Source: Acanthaster planci (lineage: Eukaryota > Echinodermata > Asteroidea > Valvatida > Acanthasteridae). Taken from it: a stretch of 64,000 nucleotides of DNA. This document shows, in pieces, positions 1-11,191 of this stretch (positions within the stretch are counted from its first letter, which is position 1; every line of letters starts with the position of its first letter). The DNA is taken from NCBI RefSeq assembly GCF_001949145.1, contig NW_019091418.1, positions 2,083,903-2,147,902 on the forward strand, read 5' to 3'. Position numbers and translations under genes: made by a program. The notes beneath the pieces were generated by a model. It searched no databases. It was not told the origin of the DNA and worked only from the letters and a program-made list of their open reading frames with translations.

Positions 1-168
1 AATCACAGTTACCGAACATACAGCACACAGGAATCAGTCGTCGATCGCCGCATGTGCTGACACAGCATGCTTTTTATTATTGGTCCGTTAGAGGCCAGTG
101 TGCCGTGGCGTCATCTCCAGGACAGTTCAAATCGCTATTTGAACAAGATGGCGACATCGCACTAAATA

Positions 169-214
169 ATGGCCGTTTCTGGTTTGAAGGGGAATTTCTC
201 TTTTCCTCCCAAAT
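169..214 (+). CDS. Candidate short first coding exon, unknown protein
   Basis: An ATG at 169 opens 15 codons (start MAVSGLKGNFSFPPK) and runs into a good splice donor, AAAT|GTGAGT, at 214/215, leaving phase 1. A five-codon upstream ORF (ATG at 149, then TAA) precedes it. The 150 bases before it carry several CpGs, in keeping with a promoter-proximal first exon, but I see no TATA box. I do not recognise the protein and cannot place exon 2. The transmembrane exon at 751-1070 lies on the opposite strand, so both cannot easily belong to normally spaced genes. It could be chance: the exon is short and only the start, the donor and the CpG context support it. Confidence 0.28.
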
Positions 215-750
215 GTGAGTAAACGTTATCATCATTATTGGAATTTCCGATTCTCACTTGATCCTAAGCCAGGCGCATTAGAAGGACTATTTCGGAGGTA
301 AATTCAGAGGTTTTGATTTGGGATAGAAGCTTTGAGTGAATGGAAGCAAAAGCCCACGGAAGGTACAAGTACAGTACTTGGACCCTACACTATCACCCGA
401 CCCTAAGTCCAATGTTTGAAAGGGCAATTTACAGGGTTCAGGTTACTGAGACTAATGTATAAGTTGGGTCCGCCCAACGGATATTTACATGTACATACAG
501 TGTATCACTCATACAAAAAGGTTAACATAATCACTGATAATGAATGTCAAAAAGCCTCTCCAGACCAATCTATGATTTTGATTTTCATGAACTTTCTTTT
601 CAAACCACAAACAATAAAATTTAACTTTAAACTTAAAAAAAATTGAACTTTTTTTTACCTGTACGTGTACATGTAGTTCTGTGGCCGAAGTTTTCCAATT
701 GGGTTTACATAAAATTTCAAAATGGTTCAGACATATTGTAAAATTATTAC
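215..750. other. No gene seen; intron-like
   Basis: AT-rich sequence with stops in all frames, poly-A/T runs near 630-655, and the first GTACATGTA-type motifs. No splice-bounded exon is convincing. Confidence 0.5.
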
Positions 751-1070
751 CTTTTGATCATTTAAACTTAGCACAGGAGCAGCTGTGGAAACCTGAAGAA
801 TGTCATCAATGGCATCAACCTCCTCGGCAACATCCCTACTGCACCCGTCCTCCATACCACATCCATCCCCGGGTATCACCCCAAACAGGAACAGCGTCAG
901 CACAACCATGGACAACATGGTGAAGACTACGATCAGACCAAAGAAGCAGTTTATCAAACGTCTCTTCCTGCAGCTCAGAGCAGTTCCTTCACTCACATGC
1001 ATTCCCATAGCCAAGTGTTGATCCTTTCTTGTTTGTTCGTTATTTAAACTACCAGTATGATCCACCGGAA
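751..1070 (-). CDS. Candidate exon of a type II transmembrane protein
   Basis: On the minus strand an open frame runs from a plausible acceptor (TTATTATTCAG at 1071/1070) to a donor (AAAAG|GTAATA at 751/750). It encodes a short polar segment, a basic patch (RKRR), one hydrophobic helix of about 24 residues (INCFFGLIVVFTMLSMVVLT then LFLF), and an acidic cysteine-containing stretch (GDGCGMEDGCSRD). Basic residues before the helix and acidic ones after it predict a single-pass type II topology, with the C-terminal side extracellular or lumenal. An internal Met (MGMHVSEG) could be the true start. I cannot name the family. Neighbouring exons are not recognisable, so this is an exon call, not a gene model. 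Confidence 0.38.
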
Positions 1071-2944
1071 CTGAATAATAAAGTACATTCTCAAAGTACC
1101 TACGTGCGGACCAAATTGCCATTTGAAGGAAAACCAAAATAGCCTGCACCGTATACACAGACTTAACTTTATACTGATACTGTAGTTTTAGCCATGATTA
1201 CAATGCATACATGTACATGTAACAGAAAATGTATACATGTACAGTATGGTACAGTACACGCATGAACAGTACCTTTCATGCCTGTTGTGTGCATGTGCCA
1301 ACAACACTGGCTAACTTTCTTGGTGTTTAGCAACAGCAAGTTGCACTTTCTCCACAGTTACACCATGCAGGGAACATCAATCTGCGCAAGTGACAGGAAA
1401 TCCCGTTGGGCAATCCATAGGTGAACTTTTGCGACAGACTTCATCTATATGGCTCCATACTTCATCTGTAGACCATCTGGGTGGAGAAATAGTGTTTCCC
1501 TGTGAACTTGGACTACACTGTCTGTGCATAAATTATCATGCATCCCCAGCCTGCTTTAATGGGCAAATCACAACCTGTAAATGGAACCACTCTGAGGTTG
1601 TGAACTACTGGTACATCCGATATGCACCAACCAATATCCTACTACTAGGCTAGAGAACCATCATGTAACTCTGCTCTGCCAGAGTTCAGAATTTGGGAGC
1701 AGCACTTTGAACTCACTGTGGGATACAAGAAAATCACTAGCCCTGTCAGAAGGTACCCCTACGTCACTACCTGAATACAGTGTAGCCCACAAAAGACAAA
1801 AAGCACATGTAGTTTGGCATGTCCATGTAGACTAGTCTCTGTTACAGCTCACCACAGGAGGCCAGACACTTCCTGATAATCCCACATGCACACTTGTATG
1901 AAATCCTTGCCTTATGTGTTTATCTAGTAAACAATGTTCAGGTATACCAGTACCTGTTACAAACATGTACACGTACATGTTCACTCGCCCACACATACTA
2001 CATGGGTACCCGATTGTTCACAACCAACTCTCATTGGATACCGAAACCACCCAGCGTGCTCTTGCTCACACAGAACTGGTTGCATACTCTATTCATTCAT
2101 CTTGATCTATTGTTGCAAGGGCACTGGTGTATGAAGGGTATTAAAGGGGAATCTCAACGGCTCAGCGTATTTCTCCTTTAAAGGGGAACACCTGATTTAT
2201 TGCTGCAGTGCATGGCTCTCCAACTGTAACACAAGAACAGATACCCAGTACCCGGTAGTAATATGCAGAATGATAATGACAGTACCCCTAGCTGCGCTGA
2301 CAAAGGGGTTTGATTCTGTTACAGCATAGTAGTAATTACAGCATAGTAGTAATTAGAGGCCTGAAGACATGTTGTACATCATGTCACCACAATCTTGGCT
2401 ACTGGTACATTGTGCATCTACATGTATATGTATGTATCAATAAACACAACAGGATCCTCACTCAATCATGTCACTGCCAATCCAGTGAGTTTGTTCAATA
2501 TTCCCACTGCTGATTCTGTTAGCATCTCAAGGAATCACTGCATGATCCCATACTGATTTGAGGCCTATGGGTATCACTCTACTAACACCTGTCGGTATAA
2601 TAGCATTACAGGTGAAAGCATATCTAAGAGGGTTTGGAATGAAATTGGCTTTAAATCCTACATGTAAAGTGTACGTTTATTCATTACCTCATTATAGCCT
2701 TGAGAGGCTGGTATACATGTACGTCGGAACTTGGTGTGCTTGATGTAATAATCAATACTTAGGAATAAAGCTTCACTCCAATCACATTATTAAAAATGTA
2801 TTATTTGCCATTAAAACCCTAACCATACTTAAACAGTCAAGCTTTTTAATGGTAACTGCATGTAATGAGTTACATTGTAGGACAACCAATAACCCCCACA
2901 GTGCTGCATACAGTACAGTACATGTACAATGTACTTGCTTGCAT
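1071..2944. other. No gene seen; intronic or intergenic
   Basis: Unique AT-rich sequence with scattered GTACATGTAC motifs. Open frames of 60-95 codons here have no recognisable domain and no convincing splice sites, so none is called. Confidence 0.5.
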
Positions 2945-3807
2945 CCTTGTGGTAAGCCGTCGAAACGACGGCGCCATCCTCAGAAAATTCAACAATTATA
3001 AGGCAAAGGAAGATACATGCATGGCACAATTAAGAAAAGCCAGGGTGTTTTATGACTTTAAAGGCCAAGTTGGGAGGCACAACATCTACCACAAGAGGTG
3101 CAGGGTAAGCCATCGCCTGGTGGGGGACGCTGCTGCTGCTCATGTCTTTGAAGCCGGCGTGCCTCCCAAGATTGTGTACATGCGATCTCAAATTTCTTAA
3201 CAGCCTGACAACACAAAGCACACCACAAACAGCGGCCCTAGAGCATGGACCTTTGGGTAAATGGTCCATGCTTGGAGGAATGCCGCTCTGCTTCAGGATG
3301 GTGTGAAGATGGTCCTTGAACTGCTTCTTTTGGCTACCCACTTGACGCTAGCCCTAAGACAGGATACGGTAGAGAAGTTTACAGGGAAAACGAGTTTCTG
3401 ACAATCGGATGACATGGCCCACCCAGCGCAATTGGCTTTGGATAATCAACGCCTCAATGCTGGAACAGTTGGCAGTCTGTAGTATCACAAAATGAAGAAT
3501 GCAATCCATCCATGTTATGCCATGCGCTGTAGCGATCGGATGTGCAATGCTTCAAGACTACGCACATGACGGACATGGGATCTGTACAGGGCCCACGTCT
3601 CACAACCATACATGTACAACAGAATGGAAATATGCAGACAGCAGAATACACAGCAATCTTTGTCTTTGTGGTGAGGTCCCTGTTCAGGAAGACTTGGCTG
3701 GACAACCCACCAAAGGCACTAGTAGCACGTCCGATCCTATAGATGGATTTCACATTAGCGCCGTCTGCGCATATCCGCATCGAAACCGAGGCTCTCTGTG
3801 TTGAGCT

Positions 3808-3827
3808 TCCGCGGGCGCGCCCGCGGA
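3808..3827. repeat. Perfect 20-bp GC palindrome
   Basis: TCCGCGGGCGCGCCCGCGGA is exactly self-complementary and almost pure G/C in an AT-rich background. It lies inside the LINE remnant about 110 bases from a short assembly gap. Such a sequence forms a hairpin easily, which may be why the assembly breaks nearby. Confidence 0.9.
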
Positions 3828-3937
3828 GTCGTTACAGTACATGGAGCATCCGGTTCGTAAGTGTGATGCGACTTCAGTTTAAACCACGCCCACTGCACAA
3901 GATACAAGACCATCGCGGGTATGTTAGTGCACGGTCA

Positions 3938-3951
3938 NNNNNNNNNNNNNN
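3938..3951. other. Assembly gap (14 N)
   Basis: Run of 14 unknown bases within the LINE remnant. Confidence 0.99.
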
Positions 3952-4415
3952 AAATTTAACCTACCTTTATGTATTTTGTGTCTTGACTCCTTACTTTCAA
4001 TCATCTGATCGTATTAGGATTTGAAGCTGACACATACAGCCTCTTTTTCAAATGCGGAAGTGCGCAGATTGACGCTAAAAGCTGATCTCATCCTCAAGGG
4101 TGCAGGATGAAGAGAGAATGCTTCCAAGGTACATGTACACTAAGTAAATTGGTCAGCCTAGTGCAGGTTTGCACTTCCAATACTGAAGGGGACGTCACCT
4201 AATATACATCAGGTCGAATTGCCATGTCCTGAATGCTGGCAGAGAATCTCCATCTTACAGGAGTTGATGATCAACCCTGCACAACTACATGTATGTGCAT
4301 CAGCCATGGTTGAAATAACCTGCCGTAAGCCAACTATGGAGAGAGATATGAAGGCAGCATCATTGGTGTACTGGAGATTAAAGATGACATACATGTATCA
4401 GTTCTGGTCTTGTAA

Positions 4416-7029
4416 ATTGTAACTGAATCTCATTAGGTTGGGCCCAGCAGATAAGGGAAAACGTCAACACTCACCCAACCATACCTTTTGCAATTTCACA
4501 GTGTGTGAGTACATCATGAACATGTAACTTGTCCTTACAATAAGAAAGACAACTGCCGAACAAGTTATTACAGCCTGGCACAAAACTTAAATGCATGTAG
4601 CATTTTCATAAAAGGATGTACCGGAATCAGTGCATCATGTACATGTAGTGCACCTGTCCATGCTCCGTAAAATGGCATCTGAATTACCCCCTCCCGTAGT
4701 ATTGACAGTTTTCTCCTTCCCAATCATCAGCACACTGATTAGCCCACAGTGTAAATGTAATTTTTTGTACATGTACCAGCGTGTTTGGTTATGGGTACAT
4801 GTTCACTGACAGAATTTACAGCACTGCAGACTCAGCACCTTCTAGGAGCTTCGGGAAAATCCATGACAAGTTGACTCTGGTGGGATTTCCATGTAAATGT
4901 ACAATGTCAACATGTACCAGTATCTAGACTCATTCACTGGTTTATCCAAAGTGTTACAACTGAGTTCGGATGCCCCGTTTTCAAGACAATGGTGTTCATT
5001 CATTCATGACAGGAGGGATACCATCAAGGTATCATTAGAAAGAATACTACTTCTTCTTTTTGGAGATCCTTATACATTATAATCATATATGTATCTCATG
5101 GTTTGGGCATATCAACTCCTTTCCTCAGGGTTTGGTTTTTTCTGGGACACCCTGCATAACAAAAGAAGCTTCAGATGAATGGAAAAAGAATAAAAATTAT
5201 ATCTCATCAGTGACTCCAATATGCATAATTAACTTCCCGTTCCATTTTTAATATTGAACTGTGTAACATCCGTAACATTTTATGCATTTTTTTTAGCTAC
5301 ATTGAAAACAAATTTACTGACTTTCACCATCCCACATATTTACATGTACATGTACTGGAATGCCAACTTGCCATGGGTTAACTTATAGAGTAAGAATGTT
5401 TTAATTATGATAATTAGAAATAGGCTAGCGAGTGCTACGGATGTTACATAAATTGTTACGGACGTTATGTTACAGCTTTACTTACTTTATTTTTATTTAC
5501 ATGTACCACCTACATACATGTAGAATATCACCCATCCTTACAAATGGTTTTGTTGGGTGTACATGTAGTTCACTAATTCAGGCCCCATTGAAAACATTGT
5601 AAATCAGCATTGTTCGAGACCCAATAACATGTGTACCAACATCCCTGAGGCAACTGAAACACACGCTAAATTATTTTATGGTCCATAATCTTTTACTTTC
5701 TTTTCAATTTTTTTATGGGTTAGACAATTACATTTTGAATCATTTCCACAAAACAAAATCACTCCCCCCCCCGAAAAGTGTTTTTTCCAAAGTCTGATTG
5801 CAGCCATTTTTCAAGTGGCAACCCTCAACTTTCTGGGGCACTTAGGACCATTTTTCAACATGTACATGTATGTACCTAGCCTGTAGATGTACAGTACCTG
5901 TCTCTGGAGGAATCTGTACATGTGTTTTCTCTGAGGATACATGTACTGGTAGGTGCTACAATGTACACTGCCTATACATTACTGTGATACAATATTTAAG
6001 ATGGTTTGTGATTTTAATTAAATTACTTGATTTAAATTTCTGACGTGTACCGATAATTTGAATCCAAATTTGTTTCATTTTGTAATAAACAAGATAAATA
6101 AAAGAGCATTAATACACATACAGGTACAGCTAGATGTACATGTACATGTAATTTTCTTGCCTCTGAATAGATTATTGAGCTAACTTCTGAACTTGTCTCC
6201 AATTTTTATAAAAAAAATGTTAAAAATCTGATTTTAATAAAAACAATCTGGTTTAAAAATCTGATTTTTGATCTTTTAAAATAAATAAAACAAAAATCAC
6301 CAACCCTGTTTTGCTGTAATGAGATTAAATTCTATCGTACAATATACTTCAACGTCCAAATTCAAAATCTTTCTTGAAGTTTTCCTGGCAAAGATAACAT
6401 AAATGTACATGTACATGTACATATGTACCAGTGTTCAAGCTAGGACCATTTTAGTGCTGGGTAAATTTTTGGATTACAAAGCATAGTGAGGGCACAGCCA
6501 ATTTCATCCCTGAGTGCCGGGCGGAAATTTGCAGTACCGGGTGGTGCCGCTCTCCACGGCTAGAACCCTGATATGTACATGTACATGTACATGAGTGTAG
6601 GTGGGTCTGTCCGCACTAACGGACACATTTCCACGTAACCAAACTCATCTCTTTCTTTAACAGTGTTGAGAGCCAAGAAATGAACTTTGACAATTTTACG
6701 GATATGTACATGTATAATTGTGGACATTTTGTTTACACAGTTTAATAGGATTTGGTTGTTCTTTGTTAAAATAATCAGGATCTTGATGAAAATGTCCAGC
6801 TTATATACCTATTGTGGGTTCTGGTGGGACATGCATATAACTGTCACTGTGTCAGCTCATGTTTTTCAGGTAATCTAAAATACAACTCTTAAAATCTGTT
6901 AAAACATGGGTACTACAGGTACATGTACATGTATAACATTGGAGACATGTGTCAAAATCTATGGCTTTTTATTTCTTTAAGTTATCTTAAACCGGAATTT
7001 AAGGAGAGCTAATTAAGGAATAACGTACA
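4416..7029. other. No gene seen; AT-rich with GTACATGTAC runs
   Basis: Contains poly-A/T tracts, a C8 tract near 5763, and a segment at 6180-6300 of runs such as AAATCTGATTTT. No exon is supportable. Confidence 0.5.
5259..5475. repeat. Small inverted-repeat element with TAACATCCGTAACA ends
   Basis: TGTAACATCCGTAACATTTTATGC near 5262 (quoted in part: TAACATCCGTAACA) is mirrored by GCTACGGATGTTAC and GTTACGGACGTTATGTTAC near 5430-5475. The copies are inverted and about 200 bases apart, as in a short MITE. No target-site duplication was established. Confidence 0.4.
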
Positions 7030-7856
7030 TCACAGTGTTTGTCCACAGAGTGACAAACATGAAAAAGGTTGAGTTTGCCATTCCTTGAGCAGATAACCTG
7101 AACAAACACATGACTCTTCCTGAGAAAAGTTTATACAATCATACATGTAGTTTACATTATATTTGTGATTTTTTCTATCAGATGAAAAAACTTGGATTTG
7201 ATTTTAGGAACTGCATCAAGTGCACTATTTTGTGACGTTTGTCACAACCATTTTTTCCCTCTAAATGTAAAAATCTGTATCTTATGAGTATATGCCGTAC
7301 ATTTAATACAATACCAAATTAAATAAAATAAGGTACAGTTCATAGGAAAAAGTCAGTTCATTTTGCTGAAATGAAAGTGAGAAGACTGTCCCCAGGTTAC
7401 ATGTGTAACAAATGTTAGGCCTGTCCATGTGACAAACGTTACTCATTAAGAAAAACTTACAGTGTTCATTTTAGCTGAAGTTTAATAGTCTTTTTAACAA
7501 AAATGATTTTGAAAACTGAAAACAGACATGTTTGGTTTGTGAACAATTGTGTTTTCATGCTCTAATTCAAATGCCAGAAAAATGTCTGTCCATGTGATAT
7601 ACATTATCCATGTGACAAACGTGATGTCTGTTCAGTGACAAACGCTACATATTTTTCTGGAAATAAATTTCAGTGTTACTGTACGGTACATGCATCTACA
7701 TGTACATTGTACACTGGAATTGTTTTATGAGATAATGAAAGTTTCTAAAAGTAAACTAAAAAGTGTATTTAAACATTGCAGGTAATTTCAATTGTGTTTA
7801 GAATTTAATTTTCACATTTAAGAAACAAAGTGTCCACGTGACAAACGTTATACCGG
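7030..7856 (+). repeat. Cluster of GTCCAYGTGACAAACGTT motifs
   Basis: The same motif recurs in one orientation with irregular spacing: GTCCACAGAGTGACAAACAT (7041), GTCCATGTGACAAACGTTAC (7423), GTCCATGTGATATACATTAT (7588), TCCATGTGACAAACGTGATG (7607), TTCAGTGACAAACGCTAC (7631) and GTCCACGTGACAAACGTTAT (7832). An inverted version, GTGACGTTTGTCAC, sits at 7232-7245 and is nearly palindromic. The DNA between copies is unrelated AT-rich sequence, so this is not a tandem satellite. It could be a transposon with subterminal repeats or an array of binding sites. Confidence 0.6.
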
Positions 7857-9936
7857 TACATGTATCTTCAAGAATAAACTTCTGTGATTTTTTAAATACT
7901 GCTCAATCTATCTTGACCTTTCCGTGGCAACAATCAGAAAACAGTGAAGACATATTCAAGCTACATGTAAAAATAATGGCAAAATTTTACTTTGGAAAAT
8001 TGTATTAAATGTCATGAATGCAAATGTGGCTGTTAGTCATGTTGGTGTGAATAGACCCATACATGTACGAGATCAGCGTACCAGTGCATGTAATTCCACA
8101 CTGTACAGCTGGAGCCTATACATGATGTATATGTACATGTACTAGTACATGTACCAGTACATGTACATGCAGCACTGAGGGTATCAAGACAAACAATTTC
8201 TACACAAGGAATGCAATATTGTGAAATCACTGGCGAGCACTTCTCCGTTTCTCTCCTTATCTGTGGGAGGAAAGCTGGCAGATTGTGATAATTCTCCTGC
8301 TAGTGACGTCAGTCTCCATTCAGATGACTGTCTCCATCTAGATTGGTTTCCAGGGGAAGCTTTCAACAAGACAGGAAGGCAGTCTTATATTTTTACACCG
8401 TTGCCAGGGAAACATGACAATAGTGTCATGGTGGGCCAATTCCAAGTGTTTCCTGCCCACAGACAGTTATTAGTGAAAGTGGATGAATGGGGTTGCAGGG
8501 AAGATGCAAACAAACCTGCAAATCTGGCTTCAAATGATCACCAGGCATTCTGTTAGTACCGGTACATGTACATTTGTGAGTTGCAAATGCACGCACTTTA
8601 CTCCAACTCCTAGGGCAAAAACTGATCACAAATGATTATACCGGTGTGGTGGTTGAAACTGGGAGGACAAAAACAAAAAACAAGAAAACAAACAATAAAA
8701 AAACCCCCAAACTCAACAAGTACACAAACAAAACAGCCCCCCCCCAAAAAGACAATCAATTACTGGCTGTAATCCCCTACCTCCCACTTCATTTACATGT
8801 AACAGTTAAGAATTTCGAGATGGATCCCAGAAGAAATGTCAGAGAACTGGAGTCATGCATACACACAACTACATGTACATGTACGTGTACATTTTTATGT
8901 AAACATAGTAAATGTATACAATATTCTGGTATTTTTCTTAAATCTTCACAGTCAGAGTCAATTTAAACATACATCATTCGCCTTCTGCTTGCCAAGTACT
9001 GGTACATGTACAGTAGTGTAAGAATGCTTGCTGGAAATTTTTGAGAATGAAATTTTTATTGCTGTCATAATTTGAGTTCAGACGAAGTCAAAAATTCCAA
9101 AGATGGAACTAAAATGTAGAAAACTTCTCCATAAAAATCTTCTTTCTGCAGTGGTGATGGATTATAATACACAAGGCCATCAAGAAAAAAGGTAATTCAC
9201 TAGTGCCGCCTACTCGTACAATATAGTCAGAAAAGTTTTCACAGATTAATTTTCATGCGATTAACAAACTGAATAAAACCCTAACTACACATGTATACTT
9301 AAATTCCCCCAATTCTCCAAGCTTGGAACTCATACATGTACAATCAACCCATCTGCAGAATTACACGTACAGTGTACATGTACATGTACTGTATCTGACA
9401 CTGCTGATGTACATGTACCGGTACTTTGAACTAATTATCAAAGAACAAGTATCAGGTACTACAGGGAGTCAGTTTCACAAAACAAGGAAAAAGGTGGAGG
9501 CATAATTACCAGAATACTGGTATAGGATTTGGAATTTTGGAATTATTTATTGGGTCACATCTGAATTCTGTGTCTGAAGCAACATGTTGTACTAAGTCTT
9601 CACTAGGTGAAGAATCAAAGTTGAAAAACACAGGCACACACACAAAATGCAGGATAGGGGCGGTTACAAGGACAACACAAAAATGACGTGACTTTTCAGT
9701 TCTCATTAAAAACGGTTACCATTGTGAAAACCTTTCCCATGGGGTTTTTGTACAAAGTTAGGATAGAAAATATGACTGACTAAATCTGAAATCAGAAACA
9801 AATGTGTATAATGTGCATAGTCCTACCGGTACCTACATGTAGATACCGATACATACATGTATGTACATGTACATGATGTAGTTGCAAACTGGTACACGCT
9901 CATAGATGTGCGATACTAGAATGTAACTACACTGTA
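7857..9936. other. No gene seen
   Basis: A less AT-rich patch at 8220-8560 has open frames on both strands (about 111 codons plus, 60-67 minus) but no recognisable domain or clear splice sites. The rest is intron-like with GTACATGTAC runs at 8125-8170, 8870-8890 and 9370-9425. Confidence 0.45.
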
Positions 9937-10600
9937 GAATGTACTTTTTGAGAAGACTGAGAGTAGCCCAGGTATCAAGACCAGATCTCAGCCTCTTTTA
10001 CAAGGCAGTAGTCAAGAGTACTCTCTTATCCAATATTATTATCTGGTGTATGGCATCTAGGAAGGAAGATAAAGAGAAATTAGGAAGAATCGCAAAACCA
10101 GCCAGCAAAATGATTGGAGAACACAGACAACTAAACGATGCATGCAAGATCAAAATATGGGAGTAGGTAAAGGAAATTCTATGTCACAATTCACACCCAC
10201 TCTTCAACTACTACTGGTACCAACTCATCATGTGATCATGTGATCATGCGATCAGGAAAACGACTCAGATCATTGCTCTCCCGAACCTCACGATTCCTAA
10301 AGTCCTTTGTTCTCAATTTGCACTTACATGTATTTCTCACTATACCGGGGATATTTGTAAAGATTTGTTTACAACACATTCCCCTGTCTCATGCACTGTA
10401 GTTTCCCCTACTCCTAGCTTTAATCTGAAGAATATTAATGATTGCGTTCATTCTTTTAATTAATGATATTAATGTTTGTTTTTTCCAAACACCTCTGTAG
10501 TTTTGTAATAATACATGTATGTAAAAGTGAATAAAGCAAATTTCCTTTTATGCTTTGCATTTGGACAATAGGAACTGAACTGAACTGACAATATTAACTG
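9937..10600 (+). mobile_element. LINE 3' fragment (RT C-terminus plus 3' tail)
   Basis: From 9939 the plus strand reads MYFLRRLRVAQVSRPDLSLF, then a YKAVVKSTLLSNIIIW segment and KEDKEKLGRIAKPASKMIGE. This is the typical thumb/C-terminal end of CR1/L2/I-type reverse transcriptases. It continues with frameshifts as VKEILCHNSHPLF and, near 10240-10320, a stretch like RTSRFLKSF that usually ends these ORFs. After about 200 AT-rich bases, an AATAAAG at 10532 and a short TGAACTGAACTGAC microsatellite at 10574-10590 look like the element's 3' terminus. It is 5'-truncated and broken, as is usual for LINE insertions. Confidence 0.72.
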
Positions 10601-11067
10601 AACTGAAACTGTATATTATTTTAAAAGAATTTCTAGACACCAAGGATTCCTCAAAAGTGCCCAAGGCAAGCCTGAAGAAACCTGTTACAGTTTTAGAGAT
10701 GGAAGGAAAACTCTAGAGGAATATTCTGGGTAAAACCCATGGAATCAGGTACATGAATCAGGTACATGTACATGTACAACGTTCATGTACATGTACTGTA
10801 CATGTACATGTATTGGTACAATGTCTGAATGCACCCACACATGTACATGTACCGGTAGCCTACATGTATGAGGCACTGCAGTGGAAAGCACAGATTGACA
10901 TTTTTTTCTACAGCTTTTTCAAACAAAGTGAAAAAGAAATTTATCATCAATCATTCAGGTCTCATAGAATACGCTATTGGGTCTATATTTGTGGCTACAT
11001 TTAGTGCTATGACACTGTTGATGTCAGAATTCTGAAAAAGAAAGCGGGGGAGGGGGAGATGATGCAT
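10601..11067. other. No gene seen; dense GTACATGTAC run
   Basis: Holds one of the densest GTACATGTAC clusters (10750-10860) and a purine-rich stretch (GGGGGAGGGGGAG) just before the minisatellite. Confidence 0.5.
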
Positions 11068-11191
11068 TACCTCCGGTAGCACAAATGCTGCCGGCCAGTA
11101 CCTCCGGTAGCACAAATGCTGCCGGCCAGTACCTCCGGTAGCACAAATGCTGCCGGCCAGTACCTCCGGTAGCACAAATGCTGCCGGCCAG
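11068..11191. repeat. Perfect 31-bp minisatellite, 4 copies
   Basis: Four identical 31-base units (each starting TACCTCCGGTAGCACAAATG and ending CTGCCGGCCAG) sit head to tail. Every unit contains a near-perfect hairpin, CCGGTAGCA-CAAA-TGCTGCCGG, with one G-T pair. Identity of all four copies implies recent expansion or homogenisation. Open frames across it on the minus strand simply encode the repeat (GRQHLCYRRYWPAAFVLPEV-type peptides) and are not taken as genes. Confidence 0.97.

Larger units (their letters stand above)
2945..4415 (-). mobile_element. Degraded non-LTR retrotransposon (LINE), RT C-terminal half
   Basis: Read on the minus strand, pieces in shifting frames give the end of a LINE ORF2 in the correct order. 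A degenerate catalytic box region comes first (LQYTNDAAFISLS near 4360, with YTND where YADD/FADD is usual; then GLIINSCKMEILCQ). Next is RIGRATSAFGGL...TKTKIAVYSAV near 3690-3740, then SIEALIIQSQLRWVGHVIRL near 3440, then QVGSQKKQFKDHLHTILKQS near 3330. Last is a C-terminal Cys/His finger (VCGVLCVVRLLRNLRSHVH) near 3190-3240. This matches the C-terminal layout of the 'craniofacial development protein 2-like' RT families. The tail includes a hairpin (2956-2972, GCCGTCG-AAA-CGACGGC). Several stops and frameshifts plus a 14-N gap mean it is dead. Confidence 0.8.

Noticed and set aside
8221-8556. 111-residue plus-strand frame in a less AT-rich patch
   Set aside because: The opposite strand is equally open, and no domain or splice sites are visible.
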